Positions 34,711 through 44,085 of a DNA stretch of 60,842 nt are shown piece after piece; the first letter of the stretch is position 1; the number at the start of each line of letters is the position of its first letter. The translations under genes were made by a program, and so were the position numbers. This DNA comes from Alkalibacterium putridalgicola (GTDB lineage Bacteria; Bacillota; Bacilli; Lactobacillales; Carnobacteriaceae_A), in NCBI RefSeq assembly GCF_900109825.1, contig NZ_FOBL01000009.1, forward strand, positions 1 to 60,842, in the 5' to 3' direction. Below the pieces are notes generated by a model that searched no databases, had not been told where the DNA came from, and worked only from the letters and a program-made list of their open reading frames with translations.

Positions 34711-35610
34711 CTATTTAATATGCTTGATCAGAAAATCTCTGATGATTCCAACGACTTCATCGGTATAAAAGATGCTTCCGCCGTGATCGGCTTCGTCCAC
34801 GCAGAAAAACTCTGCTTTTAAGTCATATTCAAGGCAGACTTCATAGAGCAGGACGCTTTGCTCGAAAGGAACCACGGTGTCTTTATTGCCGTGGAGGATC
34901 AAAAGCGGAATAGTCGGTTTGTTTTTCTCCAAGTAATACTGGACGGACGCCTGCTTGACGTGTGCGTCATCGTTCCCTCTGATGAATTCTGTGAGCAGCA
35001 GGTTCGGCGGGCTCGTCGGCTTGGCGTGATCCGTCGCGGATGGCTGATTCACAATGGCCTCAAAATCAGTGACGCCGTATATATCGATACAGGCCTTGAT
35101 ATCTGGAAGCGGTTCGGTCGAGTTGTCCAGCATGTCTGTCTGCCAGGTCGCCCATGTCATTACGGCGGTGTGTCCGCCGCTCGAGTCGCCGGATAGGAAG
35201 AGATTTTCCATATCGAGCTGAAGTTCATCGGCGTGCGCATTCAGATAACGGACAGCCGTTTTAGCGTCATGGATATGACTCGGGAAACTGGCATCAGGTA
35301 TTGGCAGATACTCCACCACCGCCAACACGAACCCGCGCTTAACGATCGGCATGAGGTCTGTGATAATGTTATTCAGATCCTGCTGGAACCAGCCAGACCC
35401 TTGGATATGTACTAGGATTGGATAAGGCCCCTCGAGTTCGTAGCCTTCCGGATAGACCAGTCGGATACGCAGGTTCCGGCCGTTTTTGCGCTGGTAAATA
35501 TGGTCTTCGGGTAATATGCGCGCCCGGATATTTTGCTTGTCGCCTTGGACTGTCTGCATTCCTTCTGGGTGAGCGTTCGATTTTGGCATATTTTCGTAAC
35601 TGTCGATCAT
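34711..35610 (-). CDS. alpha/beta hydrolase
   Basis: A 299-aa esterase-like hydrolase with the oxyanion HIQGSGWF, the nucleophile motif SGDSSGGH, a late HGNKDTVVPF with the acid residue, and the catalytic His in EADHGG. It belongs to the BD-FAE/acetyl-esterase-like group and has no signal peptide, so it is cytoplasmic. The substrate is unknown. GGAGACGG precedes the ATG. Confidence 0.85.
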   Translation of the reverse strand: MIDSYENMPKSNAHPEGMQTVQGDKQNIRARILPEDHIYQRKNGRNLRIRLVYPEGYELEGPYPILVHIQGSGWFQQDLNNIITDLMPIVKRGFVLAVVEYLPIPDASFPSHIHDAKTAVRYLNAHADELQLDMENLFLSGDSSGGHTAVMTWATWQTDMLDNSTEPLPDIKACIDIYGVTDFEAIVNQPSATDHAKPTSPPNLLLTEFIRGNDDAHVKQASVQYYLEKNKPTIPLLILHGNKDTVVPFEQSVLLYEVCLEYDLKAEFFCVDEADHGGSIFYTDEVVGIIRDFLIKHIK

Positions 35611-35733
35611 GTGTAACCGTCTCCATTCTGTTAGTTAGTTTATGTACGTTTTTATAAAAGCCTCAGTGAATCAGGCTCTTATAAAAACGAGTATGTAATT
35701 AGTCCAGTTATTGCTTCTATTCGATCGGGTTAA

Positions 35734-36069
35734 TCAGTTCAGCCAGTCCCATAAGAATCCGTCTTCCATCTGTATAAGCTGGCCGGCAATACCAAAGACT
35801 CGGATGGTGAACGACTCGCTGTTTTCATCATAAAAAACTTTTTCCTCGCTCGCAAAGAGACCCGTATTCCTGTAGTGACTGAACATCTCCTGGATCTGTT
35901 TCCCGTCTTTTTTGAATAAGCCAAAGACGATCGCTTCGTTCGAGTCATCTTTTTGCGTGATGCCCTGTTCACTGGCCAGCCAGTCATAGATATCGTCCTT
36001 ATCCGGCTGGGTCAGGAACAAGATAGAACAGAGAAGCAGCAGGACAATCACCGCGCGTTTTTTTTTCAT
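35734..36069 (-). CDS. membrane-anchored protein of unknown function
   Basis: 111 aa with a KKKR start and one N-terminal hydrophobic helix (5-20). The short outer part has TQPDKDDIYDWLASEQG, somewhat like DUF4359 proteins. Not firmly assigned. AGGAGG precedes the ATG. Confidence 0.6.
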   Translation of the reverse strand: MKKKRAVIVLLLLCSILFLTQPDKDDIYDWLASEQGITQKDDSNEAIVFGLFKKDGKQIQEMFSHYRNTGLFASEEKVFYDENSESFTIRVFGIAGQLIQMEDGFLWDWLN

Positions 36070-36203
36070 GTCATCCCTCCTGAATGGCTATATTCTTTAG
36101 TATATCTTTATTCATTATATGGATTAATGAAGGCATTTTCAATGCGTACTCGACTAAATGAGAAAAATGGCGAATGGCGAACAGATGTTTCTGTGCAAAA
36201 AAT

Positions 36204-36240
36204 GGTGTCCGCTCCTATAGTCTGGAGCGGACACCTTTTT
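36204..36240 (-). terminator. terminator of the thiamine-binding protein gene
   Basis: GGTGTCCGCTCC pairs perfectly with GGAGCGGACACC, with T-runs on both sides. Confidence 0.9.
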
Positions 36241-36255
36241 GAGTTCTCTATTGGT

Positions 36256-36555
36256 TTATTGACCAAGCATATCTTCGATCTCCTGGACTTTTTCTTCCAT
36301 GGCGTTCTCACGTCCAGGACGAATATCGCCTTTCAGAACGACTTCCGTGCGGATCCCTTCATCAGCCAGGACCATCACAGCGTCTTTGACCACTTTCATT
36401 ACCTCATCCCAGGGGCCTTCTATTTCTGTAAACATCGAGGTCGTTTTATTGGGCAGGCCGGAGTCTCTGATGATCTTGATCGACTTCGACACATGCGGGG
36501 CAAGAGCTTCCTCTGTTCCAATGGGCACGATAGAAACTGCAACAAGTGTATTCAT
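36256..36555 (-). CDS. MTH1187/YkoF-like thiamine-binding protein
   Basis: This 99-aa ferredoxin-fold protein of the UPF0045 family has VSIVPIGT near the start and MFTEIEGPWDEVM in the middle. Relatives bind thiamine or hydroxymethylpyrimidine. No TPP riboswitch was found upstream. AAGGAGGAGG precedes the ATG. Confidence 0.88.
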   Translation of the reverse strand: MNTLVAVSIVPIGTEEALAPHVSKSIKIIRDSGLPNKTTSMFTEIEGPWDEVMKVVKDAVMVLADEGIRTEVVLKGDIRPGRENAMEEKVQEIEDMLGQ

Positions 36556-36671
36556 GTTTTATCCCTCCTCCTTAGTTATAGTCATAGTGATAAACTATTT
36601 CTTCCTCAGTGATCTATATGCTCAGTATACAGCGTGGCTTTTTGTAGATGCAAAGGATAGCTATTGAGAGT

Positions 36672-36711
36672 AAAAACCAGACCAGTAGCGTGTGATGGCT
36701 GCTAGTCTGAT
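36672..36711 (-). terminator. terminator of the M16 peptidase gene
   Basis: CCAGACCAGTAG pairs with CTGCTAGTCTG, followed on the minus strand by TTTTTAC. Confidence 0.82.
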
Positions 36712-36756
36712 CCTGATTTTATTCTGATTTGGTCCTGATCGATCGGATCGATCGGA

Positions 36757-39645
36757 TCAGTAAAGGTCGTACACTTTGTCGAACAGCTCTTTTTCGTTTT
36801 CGATCTGCGCCTTGTTGCCGATGACCACCACAGAGCCTGAGTCGATAACTGTTCTGAAGTCGTCATGCAGGGCTGACAGTTTGTCTGAATCGGTCGCCAA
36901 TATCTCTTCTTTCAGCTGAACGATATCCTCTTTTTTGATGTTGCGCTGCAGTCGGTTGAAAGCAGTGAGTCCTTTGCTGTGGGCAGATTTTGGCTGCTCC
37001 AGTGGACTGAGCGATCCGATGATATATTTCAGCAGCTCGGATTCAGGAAGCTCGAGACCTTTGACAAAGTCCGGGATGCCTTTATAGACGTCCAGTGTCT
37101 TACCGATATTTGGATCGCGGTAAGACCCCAGCGCCACACTGCCGTTACGGGTATGACGGTAAAGGGAGCCGTATGCCCCGCCTTTGACACGGATGGCATT
37201 CCACAAGTAATCGAAGCGGAATGCGGTCGACAGGACTTGTGATGTACCAGAATAGTCAAGCGTCCCTTTGGCGTCACTTCCGAGACCCACGTAGTTCACA
37301 TCCTGTGCGGTCACGTAAGCTTCGTTTTGCTTGGGACCAGGCTGATACATGACTTTGTCTCCCAGTGGTTCATTCGGCAAGGAAGAAAAGGCTGTTTTCA
37401 GCGCTTCTTTGACTGTGTTTTTGCGTTCCGCTTCGCCGGTATATAAGACATTCAAGCGGCGCTTGTTCATCAGCTTAGTCAGTAACTGAGTCAGGCTGTC
37501 TGTCAGTTCAGTGGCATCTGTTTTCAATTCGTCGCGCACGGCTTTGAGATAATTGAACTGGTCGATACCGCTGATCAGTTCGCTCAGTTTGGCCGTCGGT
37601 TTCACTTGGCTCAAGGCCCGGTTCGCAACGATCCCGTGTGAACTGAAGTTGATCTTGTTTTCAAAGTTAGAGATCAGACGCTGGGTGATTTTTAAAAGTT
37701 CGGCTTTGTTGTCGAACTGGGTATGCAGTGATATCTCTTTCATCAGACCGATAAGATCATCTAATGAAGCTGCCAGGGCTTTTCCGCTGACTTTGAAGAA
37801 CGGCTTGATGTTGCCTTCGATATCTTCATAAACAGATACACTGCCATAAATGCCACCTGTGTGCGTATCTATTTCCGTCTGCAGGGCTGCTTCGTCATAG
37901 TTGTCCGTCGCCAGTTTGCCTAGGAGATTGCTGAAGTAGCCTAAGAGTGCATACTCATTCGCTTCGAAGTCTTCGATGTTGAAGTACAGGTCGATATAAT
38001 CGATGCCTGACGTGAACTGATCCGCGTGATAAAAACTGGTGTCTTCGCCGAACACTTCGTCATCAATAGGGTAGTCCTGCTCGTCTGTGGTCAAGTCTTC
38101 ACGTTTCAGCGTCGGGATCTTCGCCAGATCTTCCGCTTTATCCGGTGTTTCCTGACGTTCGATCAGGGCCAGTGTCTCTTTGATGATCGTCTGACGTTCG
38201 TCTTCAGTGATGTTTGCCTTGTATTCTTGCAGCTGTTTCAAAGTTTCGGCTTCCTGCTTGTCACTCTTGCCGGGTTCGGCTTTCAATATGACTTGCGTGA
38301 AGACGGCGTTATCGATCAATTTGCGCTGGATCAGCTCTTCAAAGTAACCCTCGTCCGCTTTTTTAGCCAGTTGTTCAAGGAAATGGTTGAACTGCAGGTT
38401 CACGAACGGATCCTTGTCGTACAGCCAGGTGTTCAGTGTCTGGATGGCGTAGATGACCCCGCGCGGGTTGTCTTCTGATATCGCCGCTTCGCGTGTCTGG
38501 AAGGTGATCTTGTTCAGTGCCGCCTGGATCAGGTCTTTACTGATGCCGTTCTTAACTAAAGCCGTCAGTGTTTCTTGAACGACTTCTTTGAACTTAGGCA
38601 TCTTGTCGGCGCTGGAATACTTCGCCATGATCAGGAAAGCGGTCGGATAACCGATGTCAGAAACGTCACTGTTGATATCTCCGCCGATCTCTGCGTCAAG
38701 GAGGGCCTTTTTAAGCGGTGACTGGTTGTTGCCGAACAGGATCTCGTCCAGGACTTCCAGACCAAAGATATCCAGCGTTTCATCCGGTAAAGCGCCATGC
38801 CAGCCGAGCGCCAGGTAGTCTTTCCCGGTAGGATCGTCGCCTGCTGTGATGGAATACGTATCCGTATAGACCGCTTCTTTCGGCTCTGACGGTTCGATGG
38901 ACAAGTCCACCGCTTCGTCCTGTCTGCCCATGCCAGTAAAGTACTCTTCCAGTCGGTCGAATACGTCTGTGATGTTCATGTCACCATAGACGATCGTCAG
39001 AGAGTTGCTTGGGTGATAGTACATCTGGTGGAAGGCAATGAATTCTTCCTGAGTCAGTGTCGGGATCGCTTTAGGATCGCCGCCTGAGTTCTTGCTGTAA
39101 GTGGTGTTGGGATACAGCTGACTCGACACGTGGTCATAGACCTGACGTTCCGGTGAAGCCGCAGCCCCTTTCATCTCATTGTAAACGACGCCTTTATAAA
39201 TCAGGTCATCTTCTTCATTTTCCAGATGATAGTGCCAGCCTTCCTGGGCAAGGATCTGCTTATCTTGATAAAGTTTTGGCTGGAAGACCGCATCTAAATA
39301 AACCCCGACCAGATGACCGAAGTCTTTTTCATTAGTGGATGCGACCGGGTAAATGGTCTTGTCCGAGAAGGTCATCGCGTTGACAAAGGTGTTGAGTGAC
39401 CCTTTGATCAGTTCCACGAACGGTTCTTTGGAAGGGTATTTTTTTGAGCCGTTCAGGACGGAATGCTCGAGGATATGGGCAATACCGTTATCGTTGTACG
39501 GCGGAGTTCTGAAGCCAATCGTAAAGGATTTATTGGTATCATCGTTGGCCAGATATAAAACCTGTGCCCCCGTTTCTTCATGTTCATATAAATGACCCTC
39601 AGAATGGATATCTGGAAGGGTTTGTGATTCTATTTTTTTAAAGAC
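36757..39645 (-). CDS. M16C insulinase-family metallopeptidase
   Basis: A 962-aa two-lobed zinc peptidase of the presequence-protease (PreP/Cym1) type. The inverted zinc motif HILEH is at residues 58-62, and a VVYNEMKG segment about 75 residues later supplies the third ligand. It degrades peptides in the cytoplasm, since no signal peptide is visible. The start at 39645 has AAGGAG 7 nt upstream, while the earlier ATG overlaps that site. Confidence 0.92.
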   Translation of the reverse strand, partial: VFKKIESQTLPDIHSEGHLYEHEETGAQVLYLANDDTNKSFTIGFRTPPYNDNGIAHILEHSVLNGSKKYPSKEPFVELIKGSLNTFVNAMTFSDKTIYPVASTNEKDFGHLVGVYLDAVFQPKLYQDKQILAQEGWHYHLENEEDDLIYKGVVYNEMKGAAASPERQVYDHVSSQLYPNTTYSKNSGGDPKAIPTLTQEEFIAFHQMYYHPSNSLTIVYGDMNITDVFDRLEEYFTGMGRQDEAVDLSIEPSEPKEAVYTDTYSITAGDDPTGKDYLALGWHGALPDETLDIFGLEVLDEILFGNNQSPLKKALLDAEIGGDINSDVSDIGYPTAFLIMAKYSSADKMPKFKEVVQETLTALVKNGISKDLIQAALNKITFQTREAAISEDNPRGVIYAIQTLNTWLYDKDPFVNLQFNHFLEQLAKKADEGYFEELIQRKLIDNAVFTQVILKAEPGKSDKQEAETLKQLQEYKANITEDERQTIIKETLALIERQETPDKAEDLAKIPTLKREDLTTDEQDYPIDDEVFGEDTSFYHADQFTSGIDYIDLYFNIEDFEANEYALLGYFSNLLGKLATDNYDEAALQTEIDTHTGGIYGSVSVYEDIEGNIKPFFKVSGKALAASLDDLIGLMKEISLHTQFDNKAELLKITQRLISNFENKINFSSHGIVANRALSQVKPTAKLSELISGIDQFNYLKAVRDELKTDATELTDSLTQLLTKLMNKRRLNVLYTGEAERKNTVKEALKTAFSSLPNEPLGDKVMYQPGPKQNEAYVTAQDVNYVGLGSDAKGTLDYSGTSQVLSTAFRFDYLWNAIRVKGGAYGSLYRHTRNGSVALGSYRDPNIGKTLDVYKGIPDFVKGLELPESELLKYIIGSLSPLEQPKSAHSKGLTAFNRLQRNIKKEDIVQLKEEILATDSDKLSALHDDFRTVIDSGSVVVIGNKAQIENEKELFDKVYDLY

Positions 39646-39775
39646 CATAAGTATCTCCTTCATGTTCTCATTATTTTTTCATATACGACCATTGTACATG
39701 ATTTCAGCCCTCTTTGACTAGAGGAAGAGATTGAAAGCTTTCAATCTCTCTCCTTTTCAGCTTTTGATAAGGAAA

Positions 39776-39799
39776 GAAACGAGGCCTGCGCCTCGTTTC
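39776..39799. other. perfect hairpin at the edge of array A2
   Basis: GAAACGAGGC and GCCTCGTTTC form a 10-bp stem with a 4-nt loop. It lies between the M16 peptidase start and the repeat array, so it would be in the leader or act as a terminator for transcripts from the array. Confidence 0.7.
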
Positions 39800-39899
39800 A
39801 GCATCATCGCATAGGGATTTTGTTCGTTTAATCTCGTTGTTTGTGTTTCTGAGAAAAGATTTGGTGGAGAAGTGTCGGCTCAGTCTTCGGGTTATGCGT

Positions 39900-40281
39900 G
39901 GGTGAACACTTTTATTGGCGTAATGTCTTAGTCGCCTGACGTATGACGCATGAGTGAACAGTTTTTCCATGTAAACTGTTCACCCATGTAGCTGAGAAAT
40001 CATGAGCGAGCACTTTTGTTGGCAAAATGTATCACCCACGTCATGACTGTTCATGAGTGAACATTTTCTCGCCCTAAATGTCGCGCTCATCAAAGCACTC
40101 GGCCGCGACTGAACACTTTCGTACTTAAAATGTATCACCCACGCTTTTAATTCTTCATGAGTGAACATTTATCCTTCCAAAATGTCGCACTCACTGAATC
40201 GCTGATCCACAAGTGAACACTTTCGAGTTTTAAATGTCGTACTCATGACAACTAACCCTTACGACTGAACACTTCTCTACA
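39900..40281. repeat. 52-bp inverted-repeat array, family A (8 units)
   Basis: Units start with RRSTGAACAYTTT (with variants) at 39900, 39952, 40004, 40055, 40107, 40159, 40211 and 40263: six steps of 52 bp and one of 51. Arms are GTGAACATTT and AAATGTCGCGCTC. The family is the same as at 12060 in reverse orientation. Together with hairpins at 39776 and 40282 it fills the 0.7-kb gap between two minus-strand genes. Confidence 0.88.
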
Positions 40282-40318
40282 AAATTGTTCAACCCGCTCC
40301 ACACTAGAGGCGCGGGTT
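40282..40318 (-). terminator. terminator of the TPR-HhH gene
   Basis: AACCCGC pairs with GCGGGTT, followed on the minus strand by GAACAATTTTG. It also forms the right border of the repeat array. Confidence 0.7.
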
Positions 40319-40349
40319 GTTCCTTCTTGGCTTTTTAAAATGCAGTAAC

Positions 40350-41537
40350 CTATTTTCTGAACGCCACACCATTGGCTTTCAGTTCTTTGATGGTTACTGG
40401 TCCGATGCCTTGAAGTCCAAGCACTTGTTTTTCAGTCTTATCTGCAAAGTCTTCAAACGTGCGAAGTCCAGCATGATGCAGGATACGAACGCGGTCGATT
40501 CTCATCCCCCTCAACGGATTGGATGGCTCGTCTCTTAGCGAATGAAAGAATTCTTGAAGCTTTAGATTTGCAGAGGGATCGATTTCTCCGTAAAAAGGCT
40601 GATGATCAGTTTTGACGATCTGATCTTTTGGAAGCAGCTTAAACGTCTCCTTCTTCAGCCATTCAAAAAGATACTCATTTTCAATAATGACATAGAGCAC
40701 ATCTCTTAAGGCGATGAGCAGGCTTTGATAGGAAAACGGCTGATATGAAGGGGCTTGAGTGATCTCGTCGTCATATAAGTCTTCGATCGGCCACATGTCA
40801 TCTGCCAGTACCATCCCGATACTTGGATTGACTTTGACTAGTTTTTCCAAAAGAATCTTGGCTACGTCCCGTCGATCTGTCAGGACGGCAAGGATAAGGA
40901 TGTGAAGCAGCAACTGATCGTCTTCATCCGCCCCTTCTGCTTTTTGATAGAACCGCCAGGCACTTTTCCAGTCGAATTTGCGGACGTAAAGGGCCATGAT
41001 TTTATAGCGTGTCCCGAGTGCATCCGACTCATCTATTTTATAAAGCTCTAGAAGATGTTCGAGTGCATGATCGATCATCCCCATTTCCATAAGAAGAAAG
41101 GCCAGCTTACCTTTCAACCGTAAATAAGGGCGTTCTTCCACGTTTCTATAGCCGATTCTGTCAGTCGTTTTATGCCAGTTTTTGCGGGCTCTTTTTTCTA
41201 GAAATTTATACTGTTCGATAAGAGAGATAAGATCTGTATCCATATCCGTATCGATCAGCATACTTTGAGCATCCCAGTTTTCTGGCCAGATGCTGGTGGC
41301 TTCTTTGAGTAGCTTCCTCTTTTTACTGAAAGAAGTGGCAGACTGTGCTTCATCCAGCTTATCCATCGAGCGTGTCACATCTGTTTCTGACTGAGCGAAA
41401 TCTCCCCCAGTCTCTATTTCTTCGTTATACATACGAGTAAAGAAATCAATAGCTTCCATAGGTGAATCGAACTCATCACCGTGTTCGTTCAGGAATTGCT
41501 GGACCATTCTTTGAAAGTGTTCCATACCGTTTGCCAT
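40350..41537 (-). CDS. TPR-like protein with C-terminal helix-hairpin-helix domain
   Basis: The 395-aa protein has a helical-repeat body (about residues 60-260, alternating helices as in ST7/TPR proteins) and a C-terminal helix-hairpin-helix domain (about 350-395) with ILHHAGLRTFEDFA and LQGIGPVTIKELKANG. The latter also resembles the RNA polymerase alpha C-terminal domain. This suggests a protein scaffold that contacts DNA. No family name is certain. AAGGAG precedes the ATG. Confidence 0.65.
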   Translation of the reverse strand: MANGMEHFQRMVQQFLNEHGDEFDSPMEAIDFFTRMYNEEIETGGDFAQSETDVTRSMDKLDEAQSATSFSKKRKLLKEATSIWPENWDAQSMLIDTDMDTDLISLIEQYKFLEKRARKNWHKTTDRIGYRNVEERPYLRLKGKLAFLLMEMGMIDHALEHLLELYKIDESDALGTRYKIMALYVRKFDWKSAWRFYQKAEGADEDDQLLLHILILAVLTDRRDVAKILLEKLVKVNPSIGMVLADDMWPIEDLYDDEITQAPSYQPFSYQSLLIALRDVLYVIIENEYLFEWLKKETFKLLPKDQIVKTDHQPFYGEIDPSANLKLQEFFHSLRDEPSNPLRGMRIDRVRILHHAGLRTFEDFADKTEKQVLGLQGIGPVTIKELKANGVAFRK

Positions 41538-41612
41538 TTGTTCAGCTCCTTAAGTTTATTAGGTTTATTATAGTAGAAAAGTTTCAGATCTTTCAAATTT
41601 TTCATGACTTAA

Positions 41613-42617
41613 TCAGACAAGCATCAAGACGAGCAAGGCGTAACACGCAAAGGTGATCAAAACGCTCAGCATGGTCCCGATGACGAAGTATTCTGAAAAG
41701 TACGGGTCTTCGGCGATCAGTTTGTAGCGGGCAAAGGCTTTGATGGACAGGATCGCGACCACTGACAAGAGACTGCCGAAGAAAAACGACAGCAGAATCA
41801 GCAGGCGTTCAAGGTTCCCGATCATCGCACCGGCTCCTTTGAAACCTGAATCCTGTTCCGTCTGTGAAGCCAGCACCGCGTCTTTTTTCGGGTCATACTT
41901 GGAACTGACCGCCCGAATCACTAAGTTCGTCGGCTTCATCAAAAGCAAAAGGACCAGGCTTAATGAAATCAGCACCCGGTACGGCTCTTGTGTGATCAGC
42001 AGGCTGACCGGCAGCGGTGCGTACTGAAGCAGGGTCAGTCCTCGCAGCAGGATCTGCAGCAGGATCAGTGTCACAGCACTCAACACGATGTATGTACTCG
42101 CATGCTTGAGCAGTCTGTTCCAGGGGTAGTGGCTGCCGGATTCTTTCCTGTTCAGTGCATAAAGACTGACCATAAAAATAAGGAGGAAGACTATCCCGAT
42201 CCCCACTAGAATCCATGGATCATCACTCACAGTCACTAATTCATTCAATATGAAAATCCAGAGCAGGTAGAGCATCTGCTGGATAACGAACTGGACGATG
42301 GACCTGTTTTTTACATAAAATAGGTGCAGCGCGTGTTCACTGCTCAAGTTACTCGTGAAAAAGAAGTTCAGCGGGTTTTTGATTTTATTTTCGAATAAGA
42401 TATACCCAAAAAGTAAACCCGAAACGATCACGAGCCACTTCAAAGTGAAACCGTCGCTGCCGTCATGCAGACCGTAAAGGATCACACTGGTAAAAAGCAG
42501 GCCCCAGACGAAGTGAAGCGATTGAGACACGGCGTATTTTTCTTTTGGATCCCCCGTACGTGTGGGCTGAAAGTAAAAGTAACTCACGACATGGGCGATC
42601 AGCGTTTCAATGATCAT
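41613..42617 (-). CDS. DUF3307-like membrane protein (SatE-like)
   Basis: A 334-aa protein with about eight hydrophobic helices. Its start codon overlaps the SatD stop (ATGA), so the two are translationally coupled. SatD-linked membrane proteins of the DUF3307 type are known from streptococcal acid-tolerance loci (satCDE). The function is not established. Confidence 0.7.
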   Translation of the reverse strand: MIIETLIAHVVSYFYFQPTRTGDPKEKYAVSQSLHFVWGLLFTSVILYGLHDGSDGFTLKWLVIVSGLLFGYILFENKIKNPLNFFFTSNLSSEHALHLFYVKNRSIVQFVIQQMLYLLWIFILNELVTVSDDPWILVGIGIVFLLIFMVSLYALNRKESGSHYPWNRLLKHASTYIVLSAVTLILLQILLRGLTLLQYAPLPVSLLITQEPYRVLISLSLVLLLLMKPTNLVIRAVSSKYDPKKDAVLASQTEQDSGFKGAGAMIGNLERLLILLSFFFGSLLSVVAILSIKAFARYKLIAEDPYFSEYFVIGTMLSVLITFACYALLVLMLV

Positions 42618-43327
42618 TTAGCCGCTCTCCCCTCTTCGATCTTTTCGGCCAGCAGCTGGCGTGACTGGATGTACTGTTTGATCTGGGTCGAGATGATGCG
42701 CTTGCTGACGGTCTGGGCACTGAAGGATTTCCCAAGGCCTTGTTTCAATGCATCGGTGACCTGCTGATTGCTGACATTCCCGTAGCCCCCGGCCTTCAAC
42801 ACATAATAGACCGTCTCTTTCTGCGTGGCGGTCCACTGGTTACGGATGACACTCTGAAGCCTTACGATACTGTTATAGAAGAGGTCATCCGGGTGTTCTG
42901 TCCTGATTTTTTCATTGAGCAGACCGTAGTCGTTATCTTCATGGACGGATTCGATGGCTTCCCTCGCATGCCAGTATGCCGGACCGTCTGCGCCGATACT
43001 CACTTCTTTATCCTTGATCGGAGTGATGAGCTCCCCTATCCCGATCCCCCATCGGAGCGATATCTCTTCATCCAGCTGCGCTATAGTCATGAGCTGGAGT
43101 TCCAGTGTGATGCGGTCAATAAGTAAAAAGGCCGTTTCCATCTCGCTGACGATGCACTGGAATTCATCTCCTAAAGTGATGGTCAGTTTCGACTCGATCT
43201 GTTCTGAAAATTCCTCGTTCATTTTATCGAGTATATCTGACAGGATCTGCTGGGTCTGTGCCCGTTCTTTCATCTTCTTTGACGCAATGATGTCGGCGAT
43301 CAAAGCGATTTTTGACTGATTTTCCAC
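42614..43327 (-). CDS. SatD family protein
   Basis: The 237-aa protein matches the SatD family: LIADIIASKKMKERA near the start, ITLGDEFQCIV and RWGIGIGE, then a C-terminal helix-turn-helix-like region (NVSNQQVTDAL). SatD was linked to acid tolerance in Streptococcus mutans. A GTG at 43327 with AAGGGGAG upstream is preferred over the GTG at 43345, which overlaps that site. Confidence 0.82.
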   Translation of the reverse strand: MENQSKIALIADIIASKKMKERAQTQQILSDILDKMNEEFSEQIESKLTITLGDEFQCIVSEMETAFLLIDRITLELQLMTIAQLDEEISLRWGIGIGELITPIKDKEVSIGADGPAYWHAREAIESVHEDNDYGLLNEKIRTEHPDDLFYNSIVRLQSVIRNQWTATQKETVYYVLKAGGYGNVSNQQVTDALKQGLGKSFSAQTVSKRIISTQIKQYIQSRQLLAEKIEEGRAAK

Positions 43328-43488
43328 TGTGTTCTCCCCTTCCACTATTCACTTCTTAAATATAAACCATATATAGTTGATTTTCAAGTTTCAACCATTT
43401 TTAGTTTATTGAGTAGTTGAAAACTGAGCTAGCGACTATATATCAAGCGCTTATTTGGATAACAACTTTCCCGCCTCCTAGAATAGGA

Positions 43489-43922
43489 CGTACCCACGTA
43501 GAGTGTAGCTTGACTACGGCTAATGATAGGCTCATTGAACGTACTCACGGGAAATATAGCTTGACTACGGCTAATGAGTGGTTCATTGAGCGTACTCACG
43601 GATAATGCAGCTTGAGCACGGCTAATGAGTGGTTCATTGAGCGTACTCACGGATAATGCAGCTTGAGCACGGCTAATGAGTGGTTCATTGAGCGTACCCA
43701 CGGAGAATATAGCTTGACTACGGCTAATGAGAGGCTCATTGAGCGTACCCACGGGAAATATAGTTTGAGCACGGCTAATGATAGGCTTATTCAGCGTACT
43801 CACGGATAATGCAGTTTGAGTACTCCCATTGAGAGACTCATTGAGCGTGCTGAAATGATATATAGACTCAGTGCTGCCAATATACAGGGAAGATCGCACT
43901 CAATAATAGGATCAGGTCGATA
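43489..43922. repeat. 51-bp inverted-repeat array, family C (8 units plus degenerate end)
   Basis: CGTACYCACG boxes start at 43489, 43540, 43591, 43642, 43693, 43744, 43795 and 43846, all exactly 51 bp apart; a degenerate unit starts at 43895. Each unit pairs CTCATT-CGTACTCA with TTGAGCACG-AATGAG around a loop of about 13 nt. Because 51 is a multiple of three, both strands stay open, but no ribosome binding site exists. Confidence 0.9.
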
Positions 43923-43963
43923 AGGTCTAATAAGGTCTGGATTAGGCCGCTGCCTAATCCCAC
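43923..43963. repeat. 41-nt hairpin cap of array C1
   Basis: AGGTCTAATAAGGTCTGG followed by ATTAGGCCGCTGCCTAATCCCAC is 40/41 identical to 53138-53178 at the end of the other family C array. It contains the stem GGATTAGGC/GCCTAATCC. Confidence 0.92.
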
Positions 43964-44085
43964 ATCACAAATTGCTTCTATGTCTTTAACAAGTCATTTT
44001 AATAGAAATATGTAAGAGGTATTGATACACTTTAACTGTCCATTGGTTAAAATGGATATAAAATCATAAAAGGAGTCGAACGTTA

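Noticed and set aside
36556-36756. TPP riboswitch upstream of the thiamine-binding protein gene
   Set aside because: No CTGAGA-type or ACCTGA-type core is present; the stem seen is the terminator of the M16 peptidase gene.
39704-39970. 88-aa minus-strand frame next to array A2
   Set aside because: It overlaps the border hairpin and the first array unit, has no ribosome binding site and no protein-like composition.
43429-43899. 156-aa repeat protein on the minus strand
   Set aside because: Same cause: an array with a period divisible by three. No ribosome binding site, and the other strand is open as well.
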